A stretch of 60,408 bases of DNA, taken from positions 1-60,408 of the forward strand of contig JABDJO010000043.1 in the NCBI GenBank assembly GCA_013002465.1. Reading direction: 5' to 3'. A program made the position numbers and the translations under genes. Positions 36,118 to 44,864 of the stretch are shown piece by piece. A model generated the notes under the pieces. The model ran no database searches, was not told where the DNA came from, and was given only the letters and a program-made list of their open reading frames with translations. The first letter of the stretch is position 1, and each line of letters opens with the position of its first letter. This stretch comes from Silicimonas sp. Its GTDB lineage: Bacteria > Pseudomonadota > Alphaproteobacteria > Rhodobacterales > Rhodobacteraceae.

Positions 36118-37851
36118 ATGCTGAAGAAAAAGTTCGACAAGACCCATTTGCCCAGCCGTCATGTGACAGAAGGGCCGGCGCGGGCACCACATCGGTCGTA
36201 TTATTATGCCATGGGGATCTCGGAAGAAGAGATCGCACAACCCTTCATCGGTGTTGCCACTTGCTGGAACGAGGCCGCCCCCTGCAACATCGCGTTGAAC
36301 CGGCAGGCCCAGGCCGTGAAACTGGGTGTCAAGGAAGGTTCTGGCACACCACGCGAATTCACCACGATCACCGTGACGGACGGCATTGCCATGGGACACG
36401 AAGGCATGCGGTCGTCGCTGGCCAGTCGAGAAGCCATCGCGGACACAGTCGAATTGACTATGCGCGGCCATTGCTATGACGCCATCGTCGGGCTTGCCGG
36501 ATGCGACAAGTCGCTGCCGGGGATGATGATGGCGATGGTGCGTCTGAACGTGCCCAGCGTCTTCATCTATGGCGGTTCGATCATGCCGGGCCGGTTCCAG
36601 GGCCGGGACGTCACCGTGCAGGACGTGTTCGAAGCCGTCGGCCGACATCAGGCCGGTGCCAATTCTGACGAGGAATTGCGCGCCCTTGAAAAGGTTGCCT
36701 GTCCCTCGGCCGGGGCCTGCGGCGGTCAGTTTACCGCCAACACGATGGCCTGCGTCTCCGAAGCGATCGGCCTGGCACTTTTGAACTCTTCCGGCGCACC
36801 CGCGCCTTATGAAAGCCGTGATGCCTATGCGACCGCCAGTGGTCTGGCGGTGATGGAACTTTTGGAAAGGAATATCCGCGCCCGCGACGTTGTAACCCGG
36901 AAATCCCTTGAAAATGCGGCGCGCGTGGTGGCTTGCACTGGTGGGTCGACCAATGCCGGGTTGCACCTGCCCGCCATTGCCCATGAGGCCGGGATTGATT
37001 TCGACCTTGATGACGTCTGTGACATATTCCGCGACACACCGTATTTCGTTGATCTGAAACCGGGTGGCCAATACGTGGCCAAGGACCTTTACGAAGTCGG
37101 CGGTGTTCCCGTCGTGATGAAGGAACTGCGTAAAGCTGGTCTGATCCACGAGGATTGCATCACCGCCAATGGCATCACGATTGGCGAGGCATTGGACACG
37201 GTCGAGGGCCATGCCGATGGTCGAGTGATCTTTCCAGTCGACAAGCCCATCACTGAGACCGGTGGCGTTGTCGGGTTGAAAGGGAACCTTGCCCCGGATA
37301 GCGCTATCGTCAAAGTTGCCGGGATGAGCGAAGATGAACAGGTCTTCACCGGCCCGGCACGTGTTTTCGAATGCGAGGAAGATGCTTTCGAAGCGGTCAA
37401 GGCCCGCACTTACAAGGAAGGCGAGGTTCTGGTGATCCGCAACGAAGGCCCCGCAGGCGGTCCGGGCATGCGCGAGATGCTGGCAACCACGGCAGCTTTG
37501 TCTGGTCAGGGCATGGGCAAGAAAGTCGCTCTGATCACAGACGGTCGGTTTTCGGGCGCAACGCGCGGTTTCTGCGTCGGCCACGTCGGCCCTGAATCGG
37601 CTCATGGCGGTCCGATTGCCTTGTTGGAAGACGGCGATGTGATCACTATTGACGCCATCAAGGGCGAACTTTCCGTCGCGCTTTCCAACGAGGAACTGGC
37701 CGCGCGCAAAGCCAACTGGACGGGTGCGCGTGAGACGATTTACCAGTCTGGTGCTCTCTGGAAATACGCCCAACTGGTTGGCTCGACACGCCTCGGTGCC
37801 GTGACCCACCCCGGTGCCAAGAAGGAAGCGCACGTCTATGCGGATCTCTAA
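36118..37851 (+). CDS. ilvD: Dihydroxy-acid dehydratase
   Basis: A 577-residue Fe-S enzyme of valine, leucine and isoleucine synthesis. [31 protein letters not shown] and [20 protein letters not shown] hold the cluster cysteines and are diagnostic; [19 protein letters not shown] is the C-terminal signature. ATG at 36118 follows GGGGAGGCACGCC. It lacks neighbours from the branched-chain pathway. The last 14 bases overlap the lipoprotein gene. Confidence 0.97.
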   Translation: MLKKKFDKTHLPSRHVTEGPARAPHRSYYYAMGISEEEIAQPFIGVATCWNEAAPCNIALNRQAQAVKLGVKEGSGTPREFTTITVTDGIAMGHEGMRSSLASREAIADTVELTMRGHCYDAIVGLAGCDKSLPGMMMAMVRLNVPSVFIYGGSIMPGRFQGRDVTVQDVFEAVGRHQAGANSDEELRALEKVACPSAGACGGQFTANTMACVSEAIGLALLNSSGAPAPYESRDAYATASGLAVMELLERNIRARDVVTRKSLENAARVVACTGGSTNAGLHLPAIAHEAGIDFDLDDVCDIFRDTPYFVDLKPGGQYVAKDLYEVGGVPVVMKELRKAGLIHEDCITANGITIGEALDTVEGHADGRVIFPVDKPITETGGVVGLKGNLAPDSAIVKVAGMSEDEQVFTGPARVFECEEDAFEAVKARTYKEGEVLVIRNEGPAGGPGMREMLATTAALSGQGMGKKVALITDGRFSGATRGFCVGHVGPESAHGGPIALLEDGDVITIDAIKGELSVALSNEELAARKANWTGARETIYQSGALWKYAQLVGSTRLGAVTHPGAKKEAHVYADL

Positions 37852-38437
37852 GCTTTCCATCACCTTGTGTGCCCTTTTGTTGGGCGGCTGTGCCGAGGGG
37901 TTCAACGTGACTCGCAATGCGCCAAGCAGCATCCAGTTGCCCAATGGAACGGTCGTCGCGGCGGCTCGGGGCTGGTGCGTCGATACCTCGACGTCTCGCG
38001 CACGTGGCGACACGGCAGTGGTGGTATTGGGAAGTTGTGCTGCCCTGGCCGGTAATGCCCTTGCCCCACGGCCCGATGTGCCTGGCGTTGTCACGGTTTC
38101 GGTGGAAAGCGAAGCTGGAGTATCGCCTTCACCCAAAGAACTGGAGACCTTTTTCGTCTCGGATGCAGGGCGTGCTGCTTTGGCCCATGATGGCCGGGCC
38201 GAAAGTGTCGACATTCTTGAAACCCGCCGCGAAGACGACCTGTTCATCTTGCAAGCCGAGGATCAAAGCGCGCTCCCCGGAGCATCGCCGGTTACGTGGC
38301 GGGCGCTGTTCGATCTGGAGGGGCGGTTCGTATCGGTTTCGCTCTATGGACTGTCAGATCGTCCAATCGGTCGAAGCGAGGGTCTTCAGACGCTGGAAGC
38401 GCAGGTCGATCGGTTGATTGCGGCGAATGACCCTTGA
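37838..38437 (+). CDS. Putative lipoprotein
   Basis: A 199-residue protein with lipoprotein signal [20 protein letters not shown], lipobox LGGC at 15-18. The mature part is periplasmic, mixed alpha/beta, with no recognised domain; [20 protein letters not shown] and [10 protein letters not shown] supply two cysteines. ATG at 37838 after AAGAAGGAAG overlaps the end of ilvD by 14 bases, so it may be translationally coupled. It probably belongs to a Rhodobacterales-restricted family. Confidence 0.8.
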   Translation: MRISKLSITLCALLLGGCAEGFNVTRNAPSSIQLPNGTVVAAARGWCVDTSTSRARGDTAVVVLGSCAALAGNALAPRPDVPGVVTVSVESEAGVSPSPKELETFFVSDAGRAALAHDGRAESVDILETRREDDLFILQAEDQSALPGASPVTWRALFDLEGRFVSVSLYGLSDRPIGRSEGLQTLEAQVDRLIAANDP

Positions 38438-38540
38438 GGGGCGACTTATCCACAGAAAGTTACGTCTGAACGTCGCGCAACATATTGCCTGTATTTGGTA
38501 GCCGTTGGTAAGGTGCATACCAGACCATGTAGGCACAGCG

Positions 38541-39302
38541 ATGTCCGGACCACTATCAGGATTGCTAGACAAACGCACCCTTCGCCGTTGGGAAAGGGCG
38601 GCGGCACGGGTTGATTCAGTCGATGCCTCGGAACTGAAGGCGCTGAGAACCAGGGCGAGGGCGCTCAGTCGACGCGTTGACCGCGTGCTGCATGTGGCGG
38701 AAGGGCGGTTGGCATTGCCCCTTGCCGGGCAGGCAGCAATTCGCCGCCCGATGCACTCGGATTGGGCCTGGCGACCCGAGTTGTGGAGCGGGCCGGTTAA
38801 GCCGTGTGGCCTAGCTTCGGTTGCCAATAAGACATCCATTGGGCGAGAGGCAAAGCTATTCCACGATTGTGCGTTGTCAGAGCTTTCGATCCGCCAGGTC
38901 CGCAACACCCGCGCCGAGGACATTGCCCCATATGGTGTCCGGTTGGATGTGTTTCGCTTTGATGGATCATTTCTGAGCCTTGTGGTCGATTTGCCGGATC
39001 CCGGACTGGATGGATTATCCCGTCGGCATCTGATCCGCCTTGAGATTCGCGCCGAGACTGAGAAACCGCTTGAAATCTTCGGGCGCCTGAATGTGCGTCA
39101 CGGTCCCAACGTAGAACAACTGGTCCGCGAATTTTCGGGCTCGACGGGCGAGTTTGCTGTAGAGTTCGATTTGTCCGCCACCCGCATGAACGCGGCGCGG
39201 GTCGAACGGGCTTGGCTGGACCTGATTTTCGAGGGCCCGGAAATGAACGAGATCGTGTTGAGGGACGTTACACTAAGTCGACGCCCCCGTGCCGAGATTT
39301 GA
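38541..39302 (+). CDS. DUF6478 family protein
   Basis: A 253-residue soluble protein restricted, as far as I recall, to Rhodobacterales. The N-terminal third is basic and helical (LLDKRTLRRWERAAARVDSV); the middle and C-terminal parts contain DWAWRPELWSGP, LFHDCALSELSIRQVRNTR, YGVRLDVFRFDGSFLSLVVD and WLDLIFEGPEMNEIVLRDVT, all typical blocks of this family. Role unknown. ATG at 38541 is preferred over a start 36 bases earlier. The following gene begins 14 bases downstream. Confidence 0.8.
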   Translation: MSGPLSGLLDKRTLRRWERAAARVDSVDASELKALRTRARALSRRVDRVLHVAEGRLALPLAGQAAIRRPMHSDWAWRPELWSGPVKPCGLASVANKTSIGREAKLFHDCALSELSIRQVRNTRAEDIAPYGVRLDVFRFDGSFLSLVVDLPDPGLDGLSRRHLIRLEIRAETEKPLEIFGRLNVRHGPNVEQLVREFSGSTGEFAVEFDLSATRMNAARVERAWLDLIFEGPEMNEIVLRDVTLSRRPRAEI

Positions 39303-39316
39303 GAGGATCGGTTTCT

Positions 39317-39697
39317 TTGTCTGAGACGACGCTCATACGCATGCGTCTGGCAGAAGGGGTCTGGGAGGGCCTTTTGTCGGCCCGCGATGCCACGGCGCCG
39401 CGGTTGTTGTTGCGTCACAAGGATGAATTGGTCGGCGAACCCGAAGCGGTTGTCGCCGGTGAAGGCCCCGAAGGCACGGCGAATTGGTTGGTCAGGTTCA
39501 GGCTTCCAGTTGAGCGAATTTCCGACGGCATTCAGACTTTCACGATCGAAGACGCCGAGACCGGTGACGCTCTGGCCCATGAAACGGTGGTTGCAGGCGA
39601 AGTTCTTGAAGAGGACATTCGTGCAGAGGTGTCACTGCTAAGGGCCGAACTTGATCTGCTGAAGCGCGCGTTTCGGCGACATTGCTCGGAAGAGTGA
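39317..39697 (+). CDS. Uncharacterised protein following DUF6478
   Basis: A 126-residue protein with probable TTG start at 39317 (MSETTLIRMRLAEGVWEGLL) after GAGAGGATCG. It has a beta-rich core (LLLRHKDELVGEPEAVVAGE) and a C-terminal helix (AEVSLLRAELDLLKRAFRRH). No family recognised. The frame is open further upstream, but that part overlaps the DUF6478 gene and lacks an RBS. Likely co-transcribed with DUF6478. Confidence 0.7.
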   Translation: MSETTLIRMRLAEGVWEGLLSARDATAPRLLLRHKDELVGEPEAVVAGEGPEGTANWLVRFRLPVERISDGIQTFTIEDAETGDALAHETVVAGEVLEEDIRAEVSLLRAELDLLKRAFRRHCSEE

Positions 39698-39708
39698 AGC
39701 GCGTTACG

Positions 39709-39894
39709 TCATTCTGACGCCAAAATATATCGCTTGTCGCAGTATCCGCATTCGACCCAGCCCGTTTTCGGGTCGACTAGAAGCCAGACCCTTGGGTGGC
39801 CCAGTGCGCCTTCTCCGCCATCGCAGGCAACCCGCGTTGTTGTCACCGTTTCTGTCTCGGGCGGCGGTTGTGTCTTGGCAGTGTCAGAACTCAT
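39709..39894 (-). CDS. Zinc-finger domain protein (NDUFS6-like, CHCC type)
   Basis: A 61-residue protein. [20 protein letters not shown] and [14 protein letters not shown] give the C-x(7-8)-GHP-x(n)-CxxC zinc motif also found in the mitochondrial complex I assembly subunit NDUFS6. In alphaproteobacteria this small protein is conserved and probably linked to complex I or redox-centre biogenesis; this rests on homology. It reads convergent to the preceding gene. Confidence 0.85.
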   Translation of the reverse strand: MSSDTAKTQPPPETETVTTTRVACDGGEGALGHPRVWLLVDPKTGWVECGYCDKRYILASE

Positions 39895-39977
39895 GTTCGT
39901 CCCATTCCCTGAAATTCGGTCGCGAGCCAGAGTGTAGCTTTCGCAGGCCCGCTCGCAAGTGCCAACTCGGGCCGTCC

Positions 39978-40355
39978 TCAGCCAGGCTGAAGCATACGTC
40001 CCATCGGACGCCCGGCCAATACATGCAGATGGAAATGTTGAACTTCCTGAACCCCATCATGACCCGAATTGGCAATCATCCGATAGCCACCGCCGACGTC
40101 CGGGGCAATTCGCAGATCAGAACAAATCACTGCAAAAGTTCGCCAAAAATCAAGAACTTCGGTATCGCTTGCTTCTGCGGCGAAGTGATCGGCCGTGACA
40201 TAGGCGCCCTTGGGGATCACCAGCACATGGTGCGGAGCTTGCGGCTGAATGTCATGAAAGGCCAGTGTGTGTTCGGTCTCGGTGTGGGTGTTGTTTGGGA
40301 TCTCGCCACGCAAAATTTTAGCAAAGATGTTCTGGTCGTCATAAGTATAGGCCAT
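39978..40355 (-). CDS. HIT family nucleotide hydrolase (HinT-like)
   Basis: A 125-residue histidine-triad protein. [16 protein letters not shown] is the catalytic HxHxH block, and [18 protein letters not shown] the usual N terminus. It likely hydrolyses adenosine phosphoramidates. ATG at 40355 follows GAGGATACCG. It starts 8 bases after the glycosyltransferase gene on the same strand. Confidence 0.93.
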   Translation of the reverse strand: MAYTYDDQNIFAKILRGEIPNNTHTETEHTLAFHDIQPQAPHHVLVIPKGAYVTADHFAAEASDTEVLDFWRTFAVICSDLRIAPDVGGGYRMIANSGHDGVQEVQHFHLHVLAGRPMGRMLQPG

Positions 40356-40363
40356 CGGTATCC

Positions 40364-41941
40364 TCAATCGACAAAGATGTACTCGGTTGCCGCGATTTCG
40401 AGCGCCTTGGCGCGATCAAGTCCAAGGAATTCGGCAAGCGGCGTTGTGTTTTCTTCGGCTGTAGCCTTTTCGCGGAAGCGATAGAATTCAGGGAAGTTCT
40501 GATCACGGATCAACTCGCTTTCCCGAAAAACATCGTTGCGAATTGTGGGGACAAGCGTCTGAAACGTCTCTGGCGATGTATGCTCGCCGGCAAGGCCCAC
40601 GCGTTTGGCGTGGCCTTCAAGGTATTCGTCGCTGTACAGACAGTCGATCTCTAAAAGCCGGGTTTCGCTGCGGTCCGAATAGAAGTCCCGGAAAAGCTCA
40701 AGGTTTGCAGGATCAAGGCAGATGAGCAACGTGTCTGTTTCAAAATAGTCAAACAGCATCCGCATCAGGGCCCGCCGGTGGCGCGTGCGCTTGCCAAGCG
40801 TTGCCTGGATCCCCCCAAGGTCGGGCAGGGGCGTCGCTTCTTCGTCGAAGAGGTATTCAATGGTTGGCAAGTTCGACACCGAACCGATTCGATCAAGCAA
40901 CCGCTTGGCCACGTGCCACTTCTTGCAGGTTACGATCAGGAGGGACCTTTCACGGCCAATGGTCGAATCCTTTTCCCAGAACCGGGGCGCGAAACGTTCG
41001 CCAATCCGACCTTGTCCAGTCAGAAAGGAAAACAGTCTGCGGCCCTCGTCCGACGGTTGGAAGCGAACCCCTTCTTTGGCATAAAGTTCGCCCAGCTTGG
41101 ACTTCAGATCATGCGCGTCGGTGCTGATCTTGCGGGCAAAAGAGAAATCCTGAGCCAAAAGAAGGTCGTAGTGATCGTTGTAAAACGTAACTGGCATCCC
41201 ATAGTCCGAGAACATCAGAAAGGTGAGCGTCCGGCAGTCAATCTCGGATTCAGGCACCAGATGGCGCACAAGCGTCTGAAAGAATGTTTCGTCAGGGATC
41301 CACGTGGTCTTGAAAAATCGAACAACGTCGCGGCGTTCGGATATGAACTCTAGTATTGCCTCGGCAGTTTGGCGCCTGAGGCACCACCACTGGCTGCCGA
41401 TCATCATTTGAATGTCGCCCGGCACCTTGCGCGTCAGCCCGAGTTTTCTCTGGAGATTGAATGCCGCATAGAAAAGTTTGGCCTGGCTGCGTTCGTTGAA
41501 CCAGTGACGATAAACTAGGCGTTCTTCCTTGAAACCGGTTTTGATCCAGTCGCTTTCAAAGAAATCATAGCTTTCGATAAAGTCGGCATCCCGGCCATCC
41601 AGAAATTCCCGCGTGTATTCCGCGGTCTTGATGGGCATGCAATCACCCGAAAGCATGTAAAAATGCGTCGCCCGCGGAAAGGCATCGACTGCGGCTTGCA
41701 GCGTGTTGATGGTTGCGCCGACCAGGCTCCACTCTCCCCAGCCGCATTTCAGCCGGTTCTTTGGGAACACGACGTTCGCATTGTCGGCCAATTCGGCTTG
41801 CAGACGATCATAATCGGATTTCGGTGATCGCGCGTCGAAGTGGATCGCCATCACATCGCCCATGGCCGTTAACTGCCGTGCCTGTGCAACAATCGACGCG
41901 ACATTCTTGTGGCACAAAAGTATATAGGCGATTTGCGCCAA
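40364..41941 (-). CDS. GT14-type (core-2/I-branching) glycosyltransferase with C-terminal DUF5928-like domain
   Basis: A 525-residue protein. Residues 1-280 match the bacterial core-2/I-branching beta-1,6-N-acetylglucosaminyltransferase family: IAYILLCHKNVASIVAQARQ, VVFPKNRLKCGWGEWSLVGA (as in GT14 enzymes), HFYMLSGDCMPIKT, GSQWWCLRR and IPDETFFQTLV (acidic DE near the catalytic site). Residues 290-525 form an extra domain seen with this family in roseobacters, from memory DUF5928. It probably adds sugar to a surface or exported glycan. The sulfotransferase gene is divergent 145 bases away. Confidence 0.82.
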   Translation of the reverse strand: MAQIAYILLCHKNVASIVAQARQLTAMGDVMAIHFDARSPKSDYDRLQAELADNANVVFPKNRLKCGWGEWSLVGATINTLQAAVDAFPRATHFYMLSGDCMPIKTAEYTREFLDGRDADFIESYDFFESDWIKTGFKEERLVYRHWFNERSQAKLFYAAFNLQRKLGLTRKVPGDIQMMIGSQWWCLRRQTAEAILEFISERRDVVRFFKTTWIPDETFFQTLVRHLVPESEIDCRTLTFLMFSDYGMPVTFYNDHYDLLLAQDFSFARKISTDAHDLKSKLGELYAKEGVRFQPSDEGRRLFSFLTGQGRIGERFAPRFWEKDSTIGRERSLLIVTCKKWHVAKRLLDRIGSVSNLPTIEYLFDEEATPLPDLGGIQATLGKRTRHRRALMRMLFDYFETDTLLICLDPANLELFRDFYSDRSETRLLEIDCLYSDEYLEGHAKRVGLAGEHTSPETFQTLVPTIRNDVFRESELIRDQNFPEFYRFREKATAEENTTPLAEFLGLDRAKALEIAATEYIFVD

Positions 41942-42085
41942 GCCTTGTCACCCTGCTGTTCGATACCTCTTGAACCTGTTTAGACCAAGTCGTGGGATTG
42001 AAGAAACCTCAGAAGTTTGCTTTTTACTCGCAAATAGGTTCCGTACACACGGAAAAGGTGATTGCAGAGGTTAGGGTTTCGCCAG

Positions 42086-42889
42086 ATGGGCTTTCCCGGC
42101 ACATGGATGACAGAGAGCGAAAGCGTGGTTTACCGCGTGGTGCCGAAGTGTGCCTGTTCGACCATTGGTCAAATCATGTACTTTTCGGACCACGGAGAAT
42201 TCTTCGACGGCGACATCCATGATGCCAAAAGTGGCATTCACAAGTGGGCACAGGAAGAAAGTCATCAGCCGATCGAAGAAAACGTGCGTGACAAGGACAC
42301 CTTCGCTTTTACCTTCGTCCGCAATCCCTACACGCGCATTCTCTCGTCGTTTTTTGACAAGATATGCGGCATTCAAAGGAATGGTCAGCGCTACCGTGGC
42401 AATCTGATCCCGCAGTTGGCGCAGAACTACGGCATCGACGTTGAAGGGGATTTCGACCAGATCGCCATGTTCCGCCGGTTCCTGCTGTTTGCACGCGACA
42501 CGATCCGTTTTCGCAAGCCAATGGACCCCGACATTCACTGGTCATCAATGGCCGGCCATATTTCGACCTTCGTTGCCAATGGCGGGCGCTATGATCGCAT
42601 TTTGTGGACCGAGAAATTCAACGAAGGCATGCAGGATGTTCTGGACCATATCCCGGTCAAGGTGCCCGTAGATCTGGGCAGTATGCCGCGCTTCAACGAA
42701 AGCGAAGGCCACGGTCCCCAAAGGGCTCATCCGGTCGAGGATTTCTTCGACGATTTGTCGATGCATCTGGTCTATGAAATCTATAAGCCCGACTTCAACC
42801 TGTTCTCTTATGACTTCCAGAACCCGGCAAACCCATTGCCGATTGGAGAAATCGACCTGGAAGAAGTCCACAAAAAACTTGGCGACTAA
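42086..42889 (+). CDS. Sulfotransferase family 2 protein
   Basis: A 267-residue PAPS-dependent sulfotransferase. VVPKCACSTIGQIMYFSDHG is the 5'-phosphosulfate loop (as in HNK-1/chondroitin-type enzymes, PKCACST), and FVRNPYTRILSSFFDKI the 3'-phosphate binding block with the R and S. ATG at 42086 (MGFPGTWMTES) is likely; TTG at 42062 and ATG at 42107 are alternatives. It probably transfers sulfate to a surface carbohydrate, fitting the divergent GT14 gene, but the acceptor is unknown. Confidence 0.82.
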   Translation: MGFPGTWMTESESVVYRVVPKCACSTIGQIMYFSDHGEFFDGDIHDAKSGIHKWAQEESHQPIEENVRDKDTFAFTFVRNPYTRILSSFFDKICGIQRNGQRYRGNLIPQLAQNYGIDVEGDFDQIAMFRRFLLFARDTIRFRKPMDPDIHWSSMAGHISTFVANGGRYDRILWTEKFNEGMQDVLDHIPVKVPVDLGSMPRFNESEGHGPQRAHPVEDFFDDLSMHLVYEIYKPDFNLFSYDFQNPANPLPIGEIDLEEVHKKLGD

Positions 42890-43114
42890 TCCAAGCGCGA
42901 ATCGCCTGGTCAAGCTGCGCTGCAGCATTGCCCAAACAGGTGGGCTCAATGATATATCCACAAGGTTCAGGACATTTCCCATCCAAATTCAGCATATTAG
43001 TGGCGATTTTTTGTGAATTTACCTTCACTCAGATGTTCCGTGAGCCGACCTTTCGTCTTATAGTCTGTCTGGTTCTCGGGCCGAAATACTCGGCAGGCAA
43101 ACTCGGGGGGAAAG

Positions 43115-43399
43115 ATGATAAGATCCGAACTGGTGCAGAAGATTGCTGACGAGAACCCTCACCTGTACCAACGAGATGTTGAGCGCATTGTCGCGACCAT
43201 TTTCGATGAGGTGATCGAAGCCATGTCGCGCGGCGACCGGGTCGAGCTTCGAGGTTTTGGTGCATTCTCGGTCAAGAAACGGGATGCGCGCGTTGGCCGC
43301 AATCCCCGCACAGGCGACAGCGTTCAGGTCGAAGAAAAACACGTGCCATTCTTCAAGACCGGAAAACTCTTGCGGGATCGGCTGAACGGAAAAGCCTAA
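43115..43399 (+). CDS. ihfB: Integration host factor beta subunit
   Basis: A 94-residue DNA-bending protein of the HU/IHF fold. [25 protein letters not shown] is split here by the usual beta arm; [20 protein letters not shown] is the signature, with the Pro of the intercalating arm. GGGGGGAAAGATG leads to the ATG region. In relatives it follows rpsA; here a 225-base gap and the sulfotransferase precede it. It overlaps the next gene by one base (TAATG). Confidence 0.97.
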   Translation: MIRSELVQKIADENPHLYQRDVERIVATIFDEVIEAMSRGDRVELRGFGAFSVKKRDARVGRNPRTGDSVQVEEKHVPFFKTGKLLRDRLNGKA

Positions 43400-43743
43400 T
43401 GCGTTTGATCCGCATGATCATACTGGCTGTTGTGGCCATTATTCTTGTGACCATCGCTCTTGCCAATCGTGACCCGCTGACACTTCGGCTTTTGCCGGAA
43501 GAATTGTCGCGTCTGCTTGGCTTCAGTTGGGATATCACCTTGCCGGTCTTTGCCGTACTGCTTGGCGCGGTGCTCGCCGGTTTGGCCTTGGGGTTCATCT
43601 GGGAGTGGGTGCGCGAGCACAAGCACCGTGCGACCGCCGCAGCCGAACGTAAGGAACGTCAACGCTTGGAACAGGAAGTCAAGAAAGTCGCACCTTCCCC
43701 AAATACAGGCGACGATGTGCTGGCTTTGCTTGAGGGCCGCTAG
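43399..43743 (+). CDS. lapA: LapA/DUF1049 domain membrane protein
   Basis: A 114-residue protein with two membrane segments (MIILAVVAIILVTIALANRD and ITLPVFAVLLGAVLAGLALG) followed by a cytoplasmic, basic, coiled-coil tail (RATAAAERKERQRLEQEVKK). This layout matches lipopolysaccharide assembly protein A, which works with LapB in LpxC turnover in E. coli; no lapB is adjacent. Coupled to ihfB. Confidence 0.85.
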   Translation: MRLIRMIILAVVAIILVTIALANRDPLTLRLLPEELSRLLGFSWDITLPVFAVLLGAVLAGLALGFIWEWVREHKHRATAAAERKERQRLEQEVKKVAPSPNTGDDVLALLEGR

Positions 43744-43764
43744 CCCCGGGGATAAACCCTTTTC

Positions 43765-44406
43765 ATGGCTTCTGCGATACGCACGAAAATCTGTGGTATT
43801 TCGACTGTCGACTCCCTGAACACTGCTGTGGATGCGGGGGCGGCTTATGTCGGATTTGTTTTCTTTCCAAAATCACCGCGCTATCTGGAATTGGCCCAAG
43901 CGAATGCTCTGGCCATCGAAGTGCCACCAGGAGTCGCCAAAGTGGCACTGGTGGTCAACGCCGATGACGCCGAACTCGATGCCATCACAGCACACGTACC
44001 GCTTGATATGCTGCAGCTTCACGGTGCGGAAACTCCTGAACGGGTAAGCGAGGTGCGCGAAAAGTTCGGCCTGCCCGTCATGAAGGCGATTGGTGTGGCG
44101 GATCAATCGGATGTCGCGAAGATCGACACCTATTCACGGGTCGCGGATCAGCTTTTGATTGACGCCAAACCGCCATCCCAAGGCGGGCTTCCGGGCGGGA
44201 ATGGCCTGACCTTCGACTGGCGGCTGATTGCCAATCGACGGTGGAGCGTTCCCTGGATGCTGGCTGGCGGTCTTGTGCCGGAGAATGTGGCCGAAGCGAT
44301 TGCGCTGACAGGTGCCAAACAAGTCGATGTCTCGACCGGTGTAGAAAGCGCGCCTGGCGTCAAAGACAACGATCTGATCCGTGCCTTTCTTCGGGCCGTG
44401 AGATGA
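43765..44406 (+). CDS. trpF: Phosphoribosylanthranilate isomerase
   Basis: A 213-residue TIM-barrel enzyme of tryptophan synthesis. [20 protein letters not shown] is the KICG N-terminal signature with the catalytic Cys, [12 protein letters not shown] supplies the middle block with its Glu, and LLIDAKPP carries the catalytic Asp; [14 protein letters not shown] is the C-terminal phosphate loop. trpB, its frequent downstream partner, is not in the window; a GNAT gene overlaps the stop (ATGA). Confidence 0.96.
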   Translation: MASAIRTKICGISTVDSLNTAVDAGAAYVGFVFFPKSPRYLELAQANALAIEVPPGVAKVALVVNADDAELDAITAHVPLDMLQLHGAETPERVSEVREKFGLPVMKAIGVADQSDVAKIDTYSRVADQLLIDAKPPSQGGLPGGNGLTFDWRLIANRRWSVPWMLAGGLVPENVAEAIALTGAKQVDVSTGVESAPGVKDNDLIRAFLRAVR

Positions 44407-44852
44407 AGGTGCGTTTTCGCGAGGCGACCGAGGCGGACCTTCCCGCCGCGGTGGCCCTGATGACCGACGACATACTGGGGCAGGGCCGCGAAGGAGCTGA
44501 CTTTGGGATCTATCTTGAGGCATTTAGGGCGATGGCGGCCGAACCCTGCAATTTTCTGATTGTAGGTGAAACTGCTACGGTCGATGTGGTTGCCGTGTAT
44601 CAGTTCACCCTGATGACCGGGATCGCCCAGAAAGGGTTGCGCCGTGCCCAGATCGAAGCGATCCGTGTTGCCTCCGATCTTCGGGGGAAGGGTATCGGCA
44701 AAATGCTCATGGACGACGCCGAGGATCGGGCGCGAAGTGCCGGGGCGCGCCTTTTGCAGTTGACGACCAATAGGGAGCGCGATCGCACGCACGCCTTTTA
44801 TCGCCGTCAGGGATATGTGGACACTCACCTGGGTTTCAAGAAACCTCTCTGA
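44403..44852 (+). CDS. GNAT family acetyltransferase
   Basis: A 149-residue N-acetyltransferase. [20 protein letters not shown] is the acetyl-CoA loop (RGKGIG), and [20 protein letters not shown] the C-terminal block (LTTNxxRxxAxxFYxxxGF-like). ATG at 44403 overlaps the trpF stop by four bases. Substrate unknown. Its end is 12 bases from the convergent penicillin-binding protein gene. Confidence 0.9.
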   Translation: MKVRFREATEADLPAAVALMTDDILGQGREGADFGIYLEAFRAMAAEPCNFLIVGETATVDVVAVYQFTLMTGIAQKGLRRAQIEAIRVASDLRGKGIGKMLMDDAEDRARSAGARLLQLTTNRERDRTHAFYRRQGYVDTHLGFKKPL

Positions 44853-44864
44853 GACTACTCCGGA

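Noticed and set aside
35980..38247. 755-codon open frame on the minus strand
   Set aside because: Lies antisense to ilvD and the lipoprotein gene; its translation is compositionally biased shadow sequence and ilvD is certain.
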